From Chryseobacterium sp. ERMR1:04 (GTDB lineage Bacteria; Bacteroidota; Bacteroidia; Flavobacteriales; Weeksellaceae), in NCBI RefSeq assembly GCF_001297705.1, contig NZ_LIRF01000008.1, positions 248,001 through 312,000 of the forward strand: DNA of 64,000 nt, read 5' to 3'. Below the pieces are notes generated by a model. The model saw nothing but the letters and a program-made list of their open reading frames with translations. It did no database searches and was not told the origin of the DNA. The translations under genes and the position numbers were made by a program. This document shows, piece by piece, positions 43,735 through 51,694 of the stretch; the stretch's first letter is position 1; the number at the start of each line of letters is the position of its first letter.

Positions 43735-44557
43735 TGTGAACGTGGTCTACTTTAAACATCTTCGTTAAGTTATTGGTTACATTAACCAAGTGTTGACTTG
43801 AACCCATCATCATGTCATTGGTAGATGTCAAAGTAAGCGGAGTTTCACCACTCAAATACTGGTTAAGATCTGCCAAAATATGAATGGAAGGCGTAATTGC
43901 AGTGGTAACTCTTGCTGTCGTCGGAAGGTTTAACGTAACTTCTCGGTAAAGATTAGGTGTATTATTCGCTGCGGTATTCCCCATATTTCCGGTGTGATTC
44001 ATAAATTCTGTAGTAGGAGAACTTGTTCCGTATTTTCCTTCCAATTTTACAAAAACATAACCTGCTGCCCAAGACCACGACATTCCTTTTTGCTTGGCCT
44101 TATTCCAGAATTCTGCCTGCCCGTCTTGTCCCAGCAGATAAGCATTTTGGCTAATTCCCAATCCGAATTTTATTTTTTTATAATTGTTTTTTGGAATTCC
44201 ATTGAGGTTGAGGTAAATAATTCCGGCCACGGCATCCGCTTGATCTACGATGAAAGCACCTTTGTCAGGATTATTTTCATTGTATTTAAACTCATTTCCG
44301 TTTTCATCGAATAAACTGATATTGCTCACCACATATTTAAGCGCAGAAAACTGATGCTTTTGTCCTTGCAAAGACGTTTGTGTAGTTTGATTTAAAACAA
44401 TATCGCCCAGATTATTAAACCCAATTTCAAATTTTATCTGAAGATTTCCAGGTGTTTCATTGGTTGAATCGTCGTTATCGTCATTATTTCGACAAGAGGT
44501 TAAAGTGAATACAATAATGGCAATACAGAATAATGATAAAAATTTATAAATTTTCAT
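43727..44557 (-). CDS. MbnP-family copper-binding lipoprotein
   Basis: This encodes 276 aa from ATG 44557, which opens a proper lipoprotein signal (TLTSC, Cys22) followed by an acidic RNNDDNDD run typical of surface lipoproteins. An upstream in-frame ATG at 44614 adds a charged, signal-less stretch and is rejected. Family marks: KFEIGFNNLGDIVL, FSALKYVVSNISLFD, IKFGLGIS and SWSWAAGYVFVKLEGKY with the Trp-rich core. In the known pair, MbnP holds copper near a kynurenine made by MbnH. It starts the operon; two 180-bp repeats lie upstream. Confidence 0.83.
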   Translation of the reverse strand: MKIYKFLSLFCIAIIVFTLTSCRNNDDNDDSTNETPGNLQIKFEIGFNNLGDIVLNQTTQTSLQGQKHQFSALKYVVSNISLFDENGNEFKYNENNPDKGAFIVDQADAVAGIIYLNLNGIPKNNYKKIKFGLGISQNAYLLGQDGQAEFWNKAKQKGMSWSWAAGYVFVKLEGKYGTSSPTTEFMNHTGNMGNTAANNTPNLYREVTLNLPTTARVTTAITPSIHILADLNQYLSGETPLTLTSTNDMMMGSSQHLVNVTNNLTKMFKVDHVHND

Positions 44558-44600
44558 TGTTGATTTTTTAAGTTGATTTTTTGAAATAGACATATGAGTT

Positions 44601-44978
44601 GAATGAAAGAACACTCAATTTTCTCTAACCGCAAAAGGCACAAAAGCTTTAACACTTTAGAATTTTAAAGTGAGTACTTAACGCTTTAATAGAACACTTA
44701 AGTTTTGAGAAAATCTTTGATTTTCATCTTAGGTGAAATTATTTTACGTAAGATGTAAGCAATAGCTTTTGTAACTTTTTTGAAAAAAAAATATATCTGA
44801 ATGAAAGAACACTCAATTTTTTCTAACCGCAAAAGGCACAAAAGTTTTAACACTTTAGAATTTTAAAGTGAATACTTAACGCTTTAATAGAACACTTAAG
44901 TTTTGAGAAAATCTTTGATTTTCATCTTAGGTGAACTTATTTTACGTAAGATTTAAACAGAAGCTTTTGTAACTTTTG
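44601..44978. repeat. Tandem pair of 180-bp direct repeats
   Basis: Copies at 44601-44780 and 44799-44978 (period 198 bp) differ at about eight positions by eye. Each begins GAATGAAAGAACACTCAATT, includes CCGCAAAAGGCACAAAAG and ends GCTTTTGTAACTTTT. They fill most of the 450-bp gap 44558-45007 before MbnP and hold no reading frame of note. Confidence 0.9.
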
Positions 44979-45007
44979 TGGTTAAAATAAGATTTGAAAA
45001 AATTAAC

Positions 45008-45376
45008 TTAAAAAACCGGAGGTCTGAAAATAGAGGGTAAAAACAGAAAAGAATAATCTGCTTTGTATGAAAATTTGAAATTAAAGAGAGATATTTTTTC
45101 TGTGTTTTGAATTTCTGCAATGTCAGGAAGAATATAAATATCCAATAATTTCTGTCCTGAATTTTTTGTTTTGTTTAAAGGCGAAGAATCGGTATCATTT
45201 GTTTTTGCAAGCTCTTTGCTCAGGTAACACTTTCCGTTACAGTGAAGCTCGGGTTTGCTTTTGTTGATACATAAAACATTCGATATATAATCATAATTTA
45301 CAGCATACTCCACCAATGGTACCAGAGGCCTGAATACCACAAAGAATGTGAGAAATATGCTGCAAATTAAGTTCAT
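45008..45376 (-). CDS. CxGKCY mini-protein, copy 1
   Basis: This encodes 122 aa. A membrane/signal helix (about 3-22) runs into LVEYAVNYDYIS, then LC-N-K...P..HCNGKCYLSKELAKT (about 35-58), a polar linker and a C-terminal IFRPPVF. The same frame of conserved positions occurs in the protein at 47329. The three Cys (with Lys between) could bind metal in the periplasm. It starts 3 nt after the superoxide dismutase stop, so they share a transcript. I do not know a named family. Confidence 0.7.
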   Translation of the reverse strand: MNLICSIFLTFFVVFRPLVPLVEYAVNYDYISNVLCINKSKPELHCNGKCYLSKELAKTNDTDSSPLNKTKNSGQKLLDIYILPDIAEIQNTEKISLFNFKFSYKADYSFLFLPSIFRPPVF

Positions 45377-45379
45377 GAA

Positions 45380-46054
45380 TTATTTCTTGCTTATGGCATC
45401 TTCATATCTTTGGCTTACTGATTTCCAGTTAAGCACATTCCAGATTGCGGAAAGATAATCTGCTCTTTTGTTTTGATATTTCAAATAATAAGCATGCTCC
45501 CAAACATCAATTCCTAAAATTGGAGTCCCTTTTTCTTCTACAACATCCATTAAAGGATTATCCTGATTAGGTGTTGATGAAACGAATAATTTTCCGTTTT
45601 TATCTACAGAAAGCCAAGCCCATCCAGAACCAAAACGTTCTGCTCCAGCTTTACCAATTTTTTCTTTGAAAGCATCCATACTCCCGAAGCTTTCAGTAAT
45701 TGCTTTTGCTAATTTTGCTGAAGGTTGCGTATTTTTTTCAGGCGTAAGCATTGTCCAGAAAAGCTCGTGGTTATAATGTCCACCTGCATTATTTCTTACA
45801 GCAGGAGTAGATTTCGAAGCCTGAGAAAGAATCTGAAATAAGGTTTGTTTTTCCTGTGGAGTTCCCGCAATTGCTTTATTCAAATTCGCTACATATGCAG
45901 CAGCATGTTTTGAATAATGAATCTCCATTGTCTGAGCATCAATAGAACCTTCCAATGCATTGTATGCATACGGTAAAGGCGTCTGTTTAAACTGTGCAAA
46001 CGCAAACTGCGCCGCAAAAACTGCACTTAGAGCAGCTATTTTCATAATCTTCAT
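45380..46054 (-). CDS. Secreted Mn/Fe superoxide dismutase
   Basis: This encodes 224 aa with a signal peptide (to about 20, QFAFA), so it acts outside the cytoplasm. Metal ligands are H46, H96, D183 and H187 (NHELFW, GIDVWEHAYYLKYQN). TPNQDNPLM is the pattern more typical of the manganese type, but metal choice cannot be settled by eye. It removes superoxide, which fits its place among copper genes since copper and superoxide damage are linked. The CxGKCY mini-protein gene follows 3 nt later. Confidence 0.9.
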   Translation of the reverse strand: MKIMKIAALSAVFAAQFAFAQFKQTPLPYAYNALEGSIDAQTMEIHYSKHAAAYVANLNKAIAGTPQEKQTLFQILSQASKSTPAVRNNAGGHYNHELFWTMLTPEKNTQPSAKLAKAITESFGSMDAFKEKIGKAGAERFGSGWAWLSVDKNGKLFVSSTPNQDNPLMDVVEEKGTPILGIDVWEHAYYLKYQNKRADYLSAIWNVLNWKSVSQRYEDAISKK

Positions 46055-46092
46055 AACGTTTTGTTTTTGTGGTTAAACAATATTTTCTTTTA

Positions 46093-46174
46093 GGTTGGAA
46101 GCTGGTAGATGGAGAGGCTGGAAGTTATATACTAACTGTTACAACTTCCCTCTTCCTGCATCTAGCTTCCAATC
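46093..46174. repeat. Long imperfect inverted repeat between sco and sod
   Basis: GGTTGGAAGCTGGTAGATG on the left matches the reverse complement of CATCTAGCTTCCAATC on the right, with a second paired block GGAAGTT/AACTTCC inside. The hairpin begins right after the sco stop on the minus strand and may end that transcript. GGAAGCTGGAAG-like sequence is a common Chryseobacterium intergenic element. Confidence 0.6.
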
Positions 46175-46175
46175 T

Positions 46176-46859
46176 TTACTTCAATAATTTCTTAATATCC
46201 TCAATTAAAATTTCTCTGTCAGGGTGATATTTACCTGTCAATTTTGGGACCTTTCCTTCTGCATCTTCATAATTTAAACCAGAATAATATAAAATCGGCA
46301 TATTATCCTTATTGTATCTGCATCGAATATTACCTTCCTGGTCTACCAGAGCAATCATTCCGCTATGGTTGAGATTTTCTCCTTCATCTTCTTTATCACC
46401 TACATAAATATCGAATTGATCAGCCACCTTGCCAATATAATCTCTATTTCCTGTTAAGAAATGCCAGTTGGGAGATTTCACCCCAATTCTTTTGGCGTGT
46501 TGCTTCAATAATTCGGGAGTATCATTTTCAGGGTCTATACTTATGGAAATGATTCCAAAATCAGGATTATTAATCTCATCCTCAATTGCTCTCATATTGC
46601 TGTTCATCACAGGGCAAATGGTAGGACATCTGCTGAAAAAAAACTCTACCAAATATACTTTTCCAAGCATATCTTTATTCGTAATTTTCTTATTATTTTG
46701 ATCAGTCAGTTCAAAATTAGGAACCTTCATTACCGTGTAAAGGCTCTTTTTAAAATAACTCATCCCAACCCCGATACCTAAGAAAAGTAAAGCAATAATA
46801 GCAAGCGGAATTATTACTTTGCGCTTTGCACTTTTATTGGTCTTATTATTTTTGGACAT
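46176..46859 (-). CDS. SCO family copper chaperone (SCO1/SenC)
   Basis: This encodes 227 aa from ATG 46859. An earlier in-frame start (46913) would add 18 residues before a normal Lys-rich membrane anchor (about 15-33) and overlap the upstream gene more. The copper site is complete: C78 and C82 (FFSRCPTICP) and H165 (LNHSG). SCO proteins deliver copper to cytochrome c oxidase or act as periplasmic thiol proteins. It overlaps the YHS lipoprotein gene by 14 nt. Confidence 0.9.
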   Translation of the reverse strand: MSKNNKTNKSAKRKVIIPLAIIALLFLGIGVGMSYFKKSLYTVMKVPNFELTDQNNKKITNKDMLGKVYLVEFFFSRCPTICPVMNSNMRAIEDEINNPDFGIISISIDPENDTPELLKQHAKRIGVKSPNWHFLTGNRDYIGKVADQFDIYVGDKEDEGENLNHSGMIALVDQEGNIRCRYNKDNMPILYYSGLNYEDAEGKVPKLTGKYHPDREILIEDIKKLLK

Positions 46860-47121
46860 ACTTCTCCGGATTTTTTTTGAATTCGTCCTTACAGTAAGCA
46901 CTGCAAAAACCATACGTTTTATTTTTATACACCGCTGTATCCTTCATGCCATCTTCTGTTTTCATGTGGCAAATGGGATCTTCTGCGTTGGCAAATTTCG
47001 TGCTCTTAGTATTTGATTTTGAAGAGGCAGTGCTCTTTTTATGCTTTACCTTAGGGACTTCCTGGGCACAAGACAATAGTGAGATAGACAGAAATGCTGT
47101 CAAAATTATTTTTGATTTCAT
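46846..47121 (-). CDS. YHS-domain lipoprotein
   Basis: This encodes 91 aa. Lipoprotein signal SLLSC (Cys18), a Ser/Lys/Thr linker (about 25-45), then a YHS domain: DPICHMK, KTYGFCSAYCKDEFKKNPEKY. YHS domains bind metals including copper through the Cys residues (CH, FCSAYC). With SCO downstream in the same transcript it probably handles copper in the periplasm. Confidence 0.82.
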   Translation of the reverse strand: MKSKIILTAFLSISLLSCAQEVPKVKHKKSTASSKSNTKSTKFANAEDPICHMKTEDGMKDTAVYKNKTYGFCSAYCKDEFKKNPEKYVQK

Positions 47122-47189
47122 TTTAAATTAAATTGAAATTAATATTCGTATTGAATAAAATTGGTTGATTATTTTAACTAAATTTAATA

Positions 47190-47285
47190 TTGAATTATTT
47201 TAAACGCAAGGTTCGCAAGCTTTTTACAAGCCTCACATTTATACGTTTGCAAGGGCGTTATACTCAGCAATTGATAGCTAAGTTT
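47190..47285. repeat. Dispersed intergenic element, copy A
   Basis: Contains GGTTCGCAAG, TTTGCAAGGGCGTTATACT and CAGCAATTGATAG; the 56137-56205 element repeats GTTCGCAA, GGCGTTTTACT and CAGCAAAG in the same order. No gene in the 207-bp gap. Confidence 0.5.
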
Positions 47286-47328
47286 ATTTCAATATTAGAT
47301 TCAACTAAAATTTAGTTTTAAAAAAAAA

Positions 47329-47691
47329 TTAAACTAAAGGAGGACGGAATATTCGGGAGGAATATTCTGATATATGGAAATTAAAGGCACCTGAATCAGG
47401 GATTCCTATTGAAAAATCTGATAGGTTTTTATTGGAGAATGAAAATATTTCGTTGGATAAGAAAACATCTAATCCCGCGATTTTAATATTTTGAGAATTG
47501 TTTGATTGTTTTTCTGTTTTTGCTAATTCCTTTTCGACATAGCATTTCCCTTTACAAGTAGATTGTGGAACGTTTCTGTTTTCACAAAGATTTTTTACAA
47601 TGTAATCATAGTTTATCGCATAATTCAGCAATGGCAAAACAGGTCGTAATGCAATGGTGAAAATAACGAATATGGAAATGAAAAACTTCAA
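47329..47691 (-). CDS. CxGKCY mini-protein, copy 2
   Basis: This encodes 120 aa, a paralogue of the protein at 45008 with the same order: membrane helix, LLNYAINYDYIV, LCENRNVPQSTCKGKCYVEKELAKT (split at the Cys pair), polar linker and IFRPPLV end. Conserved positions run through both ends, so this is one small family. Its own -7 box is 18 nt upstream. It stands alone between the YHS/SCO unit and the P-type ATPase. A periplasmic metal-binding role is inferred from Cys and context only. Confidence 0.7.
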   Translation of the reverse strand: MKFFISIFVIFTIALRPVLPLLNYAINYDYIVKNLCENRNVPQSTCKGKCYVEKELAKTEKQSNNSQNIKIAGLDVFLSNEIFSFSNKNLSDFSIGIPDSGAFNFHISEYSSRIFRPPLV

Positions 47692-47708
47692 TGATCAATT
47701 CTGTTCTA

Positions 47709-47716
47709 CAAATATA
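47709..47716 (-). promoter_or_regulatory. -7 promoter box of CxGKCY copy 2
   Basis: On the minus strand this reads TATATTTG, a full match, 18 nt before the start codon. Confidence 0.5.
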
Positions 47717-47794
47717 CTACTGAAATTTGTTTTTATGATTGATTTATGATGAAAGTCATTTTTCTAATTGATGGTGAGCGGTTGATAGTAATAA

Positions 47795-47831
47795 AAAAGC
47801 TCCGTTAAAATTTAACAGAGCTTTGTTTTTT
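47795..47831 (-). terminator. Terminator downstream of the P-type ATPase gene
   Basis: AAAGCTC-TGTTAAA pairs with TTTAAC-GGAGCTTT on the minus strand, followed by a T-run. It lies 208 nt past the ATPase stop, beyond the repeat element. Confidence 0.75.
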
Positions 47832-47834
47832 GTT

Positions 47835-47985
47835 TCTCGCGGATTTTGCTGATGACGCAGATCTCTTTTTAATACAAACATCTACGAGATTTGCATAATC
47901 TGCGAGAAAATATGTTTTGGCTAAAGCCATGTTGAAAAATTTATTTTTGTAAACGGGCTAAAGTCCGTTTCTATTGATGAGTAAA
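47835..47985. repeat. Composite intergenic repeat region
   Basis: Contains TTTCTCGCGGATTTTGCTGA, ATAATCTGCGAGAAA (forming a large inverted pair TTTCTCGC/GCGAGAAA), then GGCTAAAGCCA and CGGGCTAAAGTCCG, two short palindromes. I recall such blocks between genes of many Chryseobacterium genomes. No reading frame in the 348-bp gap. Confidence 0.6.
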
Positions 47986-48039
47986 AAACTTTGGGTGAAA
48001 TCTGTGATCCTTGTCAAGGTTTATCACGTGAAAATTATT

Positions 48040-49992
48040 TTAAAATTTCATTTTCTGAATTCTAACCGCATTTAGAATAGCGAGTAAAGCAACTCCAACA
48101 TCGGCAAAAACAGCTTCCCACATGGTGGCTAAACCTCCAGCTCCCAATACTAAAACAACCGCTTTTACGGCAAATGCAAGAATGATATTCTGCCACACGA
48201 TTTTCTTCGTTTGCTTTCCGATATTAATAGCCATTGGGATTTTACTCGGCATATCGTCTTGGATTACAACGTCGGCAGTTTCAATCGTTGCATCACTTCC
48301 CAATCCGCCCATTGCGATTCCTACGTCGCTTAAGGCAACAACTGGCGCATCATTTACACCATCACCGACAAAGGCTACAGTTTGATTTTTAGCTTTGATC
48401 TCTTTTACTTTATTCACCTTATCTTCGGGAAGTAAATCTCCAAAAGCATTTTGAATCCCCAATTGATCGGCCACAAATTTCACCACTGAAGTCTTGTCTC
48501 CACTCAACATGGTGGTTTGTACATTCAAAGCTTTTAATTTATTGATCGTTAATTGAGCATCCGCTTTAATGGAATCGGCAATCGTAAGATACCCTACAAA
48601 TTGTTTATCGTAAGCAATGGCAATCAAGGTGTACACAATATTGTCAGGTTGGATGTCATATTTGATATTGAACTTATCCAATAACTTAAAGTTCCCCACC
48701 AATAAATCTTTTCCATTGATCGTTGCTTTTAAGCCATGCCCAGCAATTTCTTCCACATTTTCTAATTGAATAGAATGATCAATCTCTCCTACAAAATCAT
48801 GAATCGCTGTTGCAACAGGATGAGAACTTTTACTTTCTAAGGCATTGACAAATTTTAAAATTTCATCTTTATTGAATTCAGTTTTAAAATCAACTTCCTG
48901 AACTTTAAAAACACCTTCGGTCATGGTTCCGGTTTTGTCCATCACCACATTTTGAACATTCGCCAGAACATCTAAAAAGTTGCTTCCTTTAAATAAAATC
49001 CCGTTTCGGCTGCCCGCTCCAATTCCACCAAAATATCCTAATGGAATGGAGATCACCAAAGCACACGGACAAGAGATTACCAAGAATACCAATGCTCTGT
49101 ACAACCAATCTCTAAACTGATAATCGGCTACAAAAAAGTAAGGCAACAACGTAATTCCGATTGCTAAAAACACAACAATTGGTGTATACACTTTGGCGAA
49201 TTTTCTGATAAATAATTCGGTCGGAGCTTTTTGAGCAGTTGCATTTTGAACCATCTCCAAAATTTTGCTCAGTTTACTATCTTTATAAGCCGTTGTTACT
49301 TTTACCTGACTCACCGTATTGAGATTGATCATTCCCGCTAATACCGTTTCGCCTTTTATTTTGGTATCCGGTTTACTTTCTCCGGTAAGCGCGGAAGTGT
49401 TAAATGAGGCTTTTTCAGACAGCAACTCACCGTCTAATCCTAGTTTTTCACCAGATTTCAACTGAATAATTTCTCCAATATTTACCTTTTCTGCTTTTAC
49501 AATTTCAGGTTTCCCATCTTTCAAAATCGTAACCTCATCGGGACGCTGATCGAGTAAAGATTTGATATTACTTTTTGCTCTGGTCACCGCCATCGCCTGA
49601 AAAACTTCACCCACAGAATAGAAAAGCATTACAGCAACTCCTTCCGGATATTCTCCTATTGAAAAAGCACCCACGGTTGCGATTCCCATTAAGAAAAACT
49701 CTGAAAACACATCGCCTTTCGTGATGCTTTCGTACGCTTCTTTTAACACAGGAAGTCCCACCGGAATATAAGCAATCAGGTACCAAACTAAGCGAACCCA
49801 GCCTGTGAACCAATTGGTTTTAATATAATTATCTAAAGCGATTCCTATTAATAACAAAGAAAAAGAGATGATTGCAGGAAGGAACATCTGAAACGTAGAT
49901 TGATCTCCTGTATCATGAGAATGGTCGTGGTCGTGACCTTCATGACTATGATTGTGCTCTTTTTTGGGTTTTGTACTGCAACATTCTTCCAT
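48040..49992 (-). CDS. Heavy-metal P-type ATPase (Zn/Cd/Co type)
   Basis: This encodes 650 aa. A His/Asp-rich N-terminus (HNHSHEGHDHDHSHD, about 13-27) replaces the usual metal-binding domain and could bind zinc. Eight membrane helices include the CPC motif (ISCPCALVIS). Phosphorylation site DKTGTMTEG is at about residue 352; the ATP-binding HP site (SSHPVATAI) and hinge GDGVNDAPVV are intact. It pumps a divalent metal out of the cytoplasm. It follows the Fur-family gene and has its own -7 box and operator, so it can be expressed apart from the operon. Confidence 0.92.
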   Translation of the reverse strand: MEECCSTKPKKEHNHSHEGHDHDHSHDTGDQSTFQMFLPAIISFSLLLIGIALDNYIKTNWFTGWVRLVWYLIAYIPVGLPVLKEAYESITKGDVFSEFFLMGIATVGAFSIGEYPEGVAVMLFYSVGEVFQAMAVTRAKSNIKSLLDQRPDEVTILKDGKPEIVKAEKVNIGEIIQLKSGEKLGLDGELLSEKASFNTSALTGESKPDTKIKGETVLAGMINLNTVSQVKVTTAYKDSKLSKILEMVQNATAQKAPTELFIRKFAKVYTPIVVFLAIGITLLPYFFVADYQFRDWLYRALVFLVISCPCALVISIPLGYFGGIGAGSRNGILFKGSNFLDVLANVQNVVMDKTGTMTEGVFKVQEVDFKTEFNKDEILKFVNALESKSSHPVATAIHDFVGEIDHSIQLENVEEIAGHGLKATINGKDLLVGNFKLLDKFNIKYDIQPDNIVYTLIAIAYDKQFVGYLTIADSIKADAQLTINKLKALNVQTTMLSGDKTSVVKFVADQLGIQNAFGDLLPEDKVNKVKEIKAKNQTVAFVGDGVNDAPVVALSDVGIAMGGLGSDATIETADVVIQDDMPSKIPMAINIGKQTKKIVWQNIILAFAVKAVVLVLGAGGLATMWEAVFADVGVALLAILNAVRIQKMKF

Positions 49993-50009
49993 AACTGAAT
50001 AATTTTAAT

Positions 50010-50017
50010 CAAAATTA
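50010..50017 (-). promoter_or_regulatory. -7 promoter box of the P-type ATPase gene
   Basis: On the minus strand this reads TAATTTTG, a full match, 17 nt before the ATPase start and 13 nt downstream of the Fur-type operator. Confidence 0.6.
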
Positions 50018-50030
50018 GGTGTAAACTTAA

Positions 50031-50045
50031 TGCAATACTATTGCA
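50031..50045. promoter_or_regulatory. Candidate Fur-family operator, ATPase site
   Basis: TGCAA-TACTA-TTGCA: perfect 5-bp arms, 5-bp centre. It overlaps the stop codon of the Fur-family gene and stands in the -33 region of the ATPase promoter. The same motif and spacing recur at 56317. Confidence 0.7.
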
Positions 50046-50457
50046 AACTTTCCAGACAGTTTTCACAGATTCCTTTGGCAAAAAGCCTGATTTCATCAAT
50101 CCTGAAATTCGTCTGAACATTCTCAGGAAAAGAAATATCTTCTTTACAAGTGGTCTGTTTACAGATCTTACAGTAGAAATGAAGATGCCAATCTTTATGT
50201 GTACTTTCATCACATCCATCGTGACAAAGCTTATATTTCGTCGTGGCATTTTCCTGTATGCTGTGAACAATTCCTTTTTCCTCAAAAGTTTTTAATGTTC
50301 GGTAAATTGTGGTTCGGTCGGCATTATCAAAATAATTTTCAATTTCTGATAATGACAAAGCTGCTTCCTGAGAACTCAAAAAATCATACACCAAGATCCT
50401 CATGCTTGTAGGTTTGGTATTTTTATCTATTAATTTATTTTCAATGTCTTTTTTCAT
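50038..50457 (-). CDS. Fur-family metal-responsive regulator (Zur-like)
   Basis: This encodes 139 aa. Winged helix (about 15-80) with recognition helix RTTIYRTLKTF; structural zinc pairs C96-x-x-C99 and C131-x-x-C134; further Cys and His (C78, C82, H87, H91, H93, C104) for sensing. It sits inside the metal operon between the adaptor and the ATPase, 12 nt after the adaptor stop. Its likely target is the TGCAA-N5-TTGCA operator before both transcription units. Zinc is my best guess for the metal because of the neighbouring Zn-type ATPase; Zur, PerR and Fur cannot be told apart here. Confidence 0.87.
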   Translation of the reverse strand: MKKDIENKLIDKNTKPTSMRILVYDFLSSQEAALSLSEIENYFDNADRTTIYRTLKTFEEKGIVHSIQENATTKYKLCHDGCDESTHKDWHLHFYCKICKQTTCKEDISFPENVQTNFRIDEIRLFAKGICENCLESLQ

Positions 50458-50469
50458 AATATTTGAAAA

Positions 50470-51693
50470 TTAATGTTCGTGTTCTCCAGAGTTTGTGAGC
50501 TTAGCATTAATAAAAAATGCTCCTTTTGTTGCGATTTTAGTTCCTTCCGGAATAGATTTCACAGGTGTAATGGCTGTATACCCCATTTCTGAAGTTCCTT
50601 TTACCACTTCTATCCTCTCAAAGTTAACGGTTTTTTCATTGTGTTTCTCCTGAGATTTTTCATCTTTATGATCTTCTGTCTTTTTATCGCTCACAAGAAA
50701 AATATAGTCTTTCCCGTCAGCACTTGTAATGGCCGTGTTGGGAACTGCAGACATTAATTTATTATCTAAACTTATCACCGCAGTGGCATTCATTCCATCA
50801 ATTAAACCGTTTTTATTTCCTTTCACTTTACAATGAATCGGAATGGTTTTACTTTGATTTTCAAAAGCTGTTCCAATGCTGTAGACCTCAGCATCATATT
50901 CTTCTACCGGATTATTGGTTAACGTAAAATGAATTTTCTGCCCTACTTTTATTGATGGTAGGTCTTTTTCAAAAACCTGTAAATCGAGATGCAAAGAACT
51001 GTTATCAACAATTTCTGCAACAGGCGACGAAACATTAATATAACTTCCGATCTGTAATAAAATATTACTGATTGTCCCGCTAATTGGTGCTGTAACAGCA
51101 AGTCCGGTTCTTAGATTTTGGTTGGAAACATTTCCCGGGCTGATTCCCATCATCTGAATCTGTCTTTGCAAAGAAGCTCTTTTGGTTCTTAAAGTTTTTA
51201 ACTCTGAATCCGCATTTTGTAGATTTTTTTTCGCTCCGGCATCATTATCAAAAAGTTCTCTTTGTCTTCTGTATTCCTGTTCTGCAAAAGTGATTCTGCT
51301 TCCTGTTGTTAAATAATCTTCCTGCAATTGAATAAACTCAGGGTTGGCAATCGTAGCGATTACCTGCCCTTTTTTTACAAAATCTCCCACCTGAACATTC
51401 AATGTCTTAATGACTCCTCCATATAAAGAAGTTGCACTGGCTTTATTATTATTGGGCACACTCAATCCCCCGTTGGCTTTAACGACAGAAGTAAGCTCCT
51501 TCATTTCAATTTGTCCTAACGAAATCCCCACCGCATTCATTTGCTCTTGCGTTAGTTCTGCAAACTCCGAACTTTCATGTTCTGAATGTTCTTCAGTTTT
51601 CTCTTTTGGTTCTTCTGCTTTTTCAGACTTTCCACAACTCGTTAGAAATAATGACAGAAGAATAAGTATGATGATATTAAATTTGAATTTCAT
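50470..51693 (-). CDS. RND efflux periplasmic adaptor (CzcB type)
   Basis: This encodes 407 aa. Lipoprotein signal LTSC (Cys about 20). Mature N-terminus is Glu/Lys/His-rich (KTEEHSEHESSEF). Lipoyl halves (GDFVKKGQVIATI, VTAPISGTISNILLQIG), a coiled-coil hairpin (about 130-180) and barrel domains follow. A second His-rich stretch (DKKTEDHKDEKSQEKH, about 345) and the end GEHEH add metal-binding potential. It lies 1 nt after the fusion pump stop, so the two are tightly coupled. Confidence 0.88.
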   Translation of the reverse strand: MKFKFNIIILILLSLFLTSCGKSEKAEEPKEKTEEHSEHESSEFAELTQEQMNAVGISLGQIEMKELTSVVKANGGLSVPNNNKASATSLYGGVIKTLNVQVGDFVKKGQVIATIANPEFIQLQEDYLTTGSRITFAEQEYRRQRELFDNDAGAKKNLQNADSELKTLRTKRASLQRQIQMMGISPGNVSNQNLRTGLAVTAPISGTISNILLQIGSYINVSSPVAEIVDNSSLHLDLQVFEKDLPSIKVGQKIHFTLTNNPVEEYDAEVYSIGTAFENQSKTIPIHCKVKGNKNGLIDGMNATAVISLDNKLMSAVPNTAITSADGKDYIFLVSDKKTEDHKDEKSQEKHNEKTVNFERIEVVKGTSEMGYTAITPVKSIPEGTKIATKGAFFINAKLTNSGEHEH

Positions 51694-51694
51694 T

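Noticed and set aside
41747..44557. Methanobactin biosynthesis cluster
   Set aside because: MbnP and MbnH are present but no MbnB/MbnC or precursor peptide can be seen in the neighbourhood.
44601..44978. CRISPR array
   Set aside because: Only two long 180-bp units with an 18-bp gap; no short repeats with unique spacers and no cas genes.
49848..50285. Minus-strand frame of 145 codons overlapping the Fur-family and ATPase genes
   Set aside because: Shifted frame across two well-supported genes; its residues show no motif.
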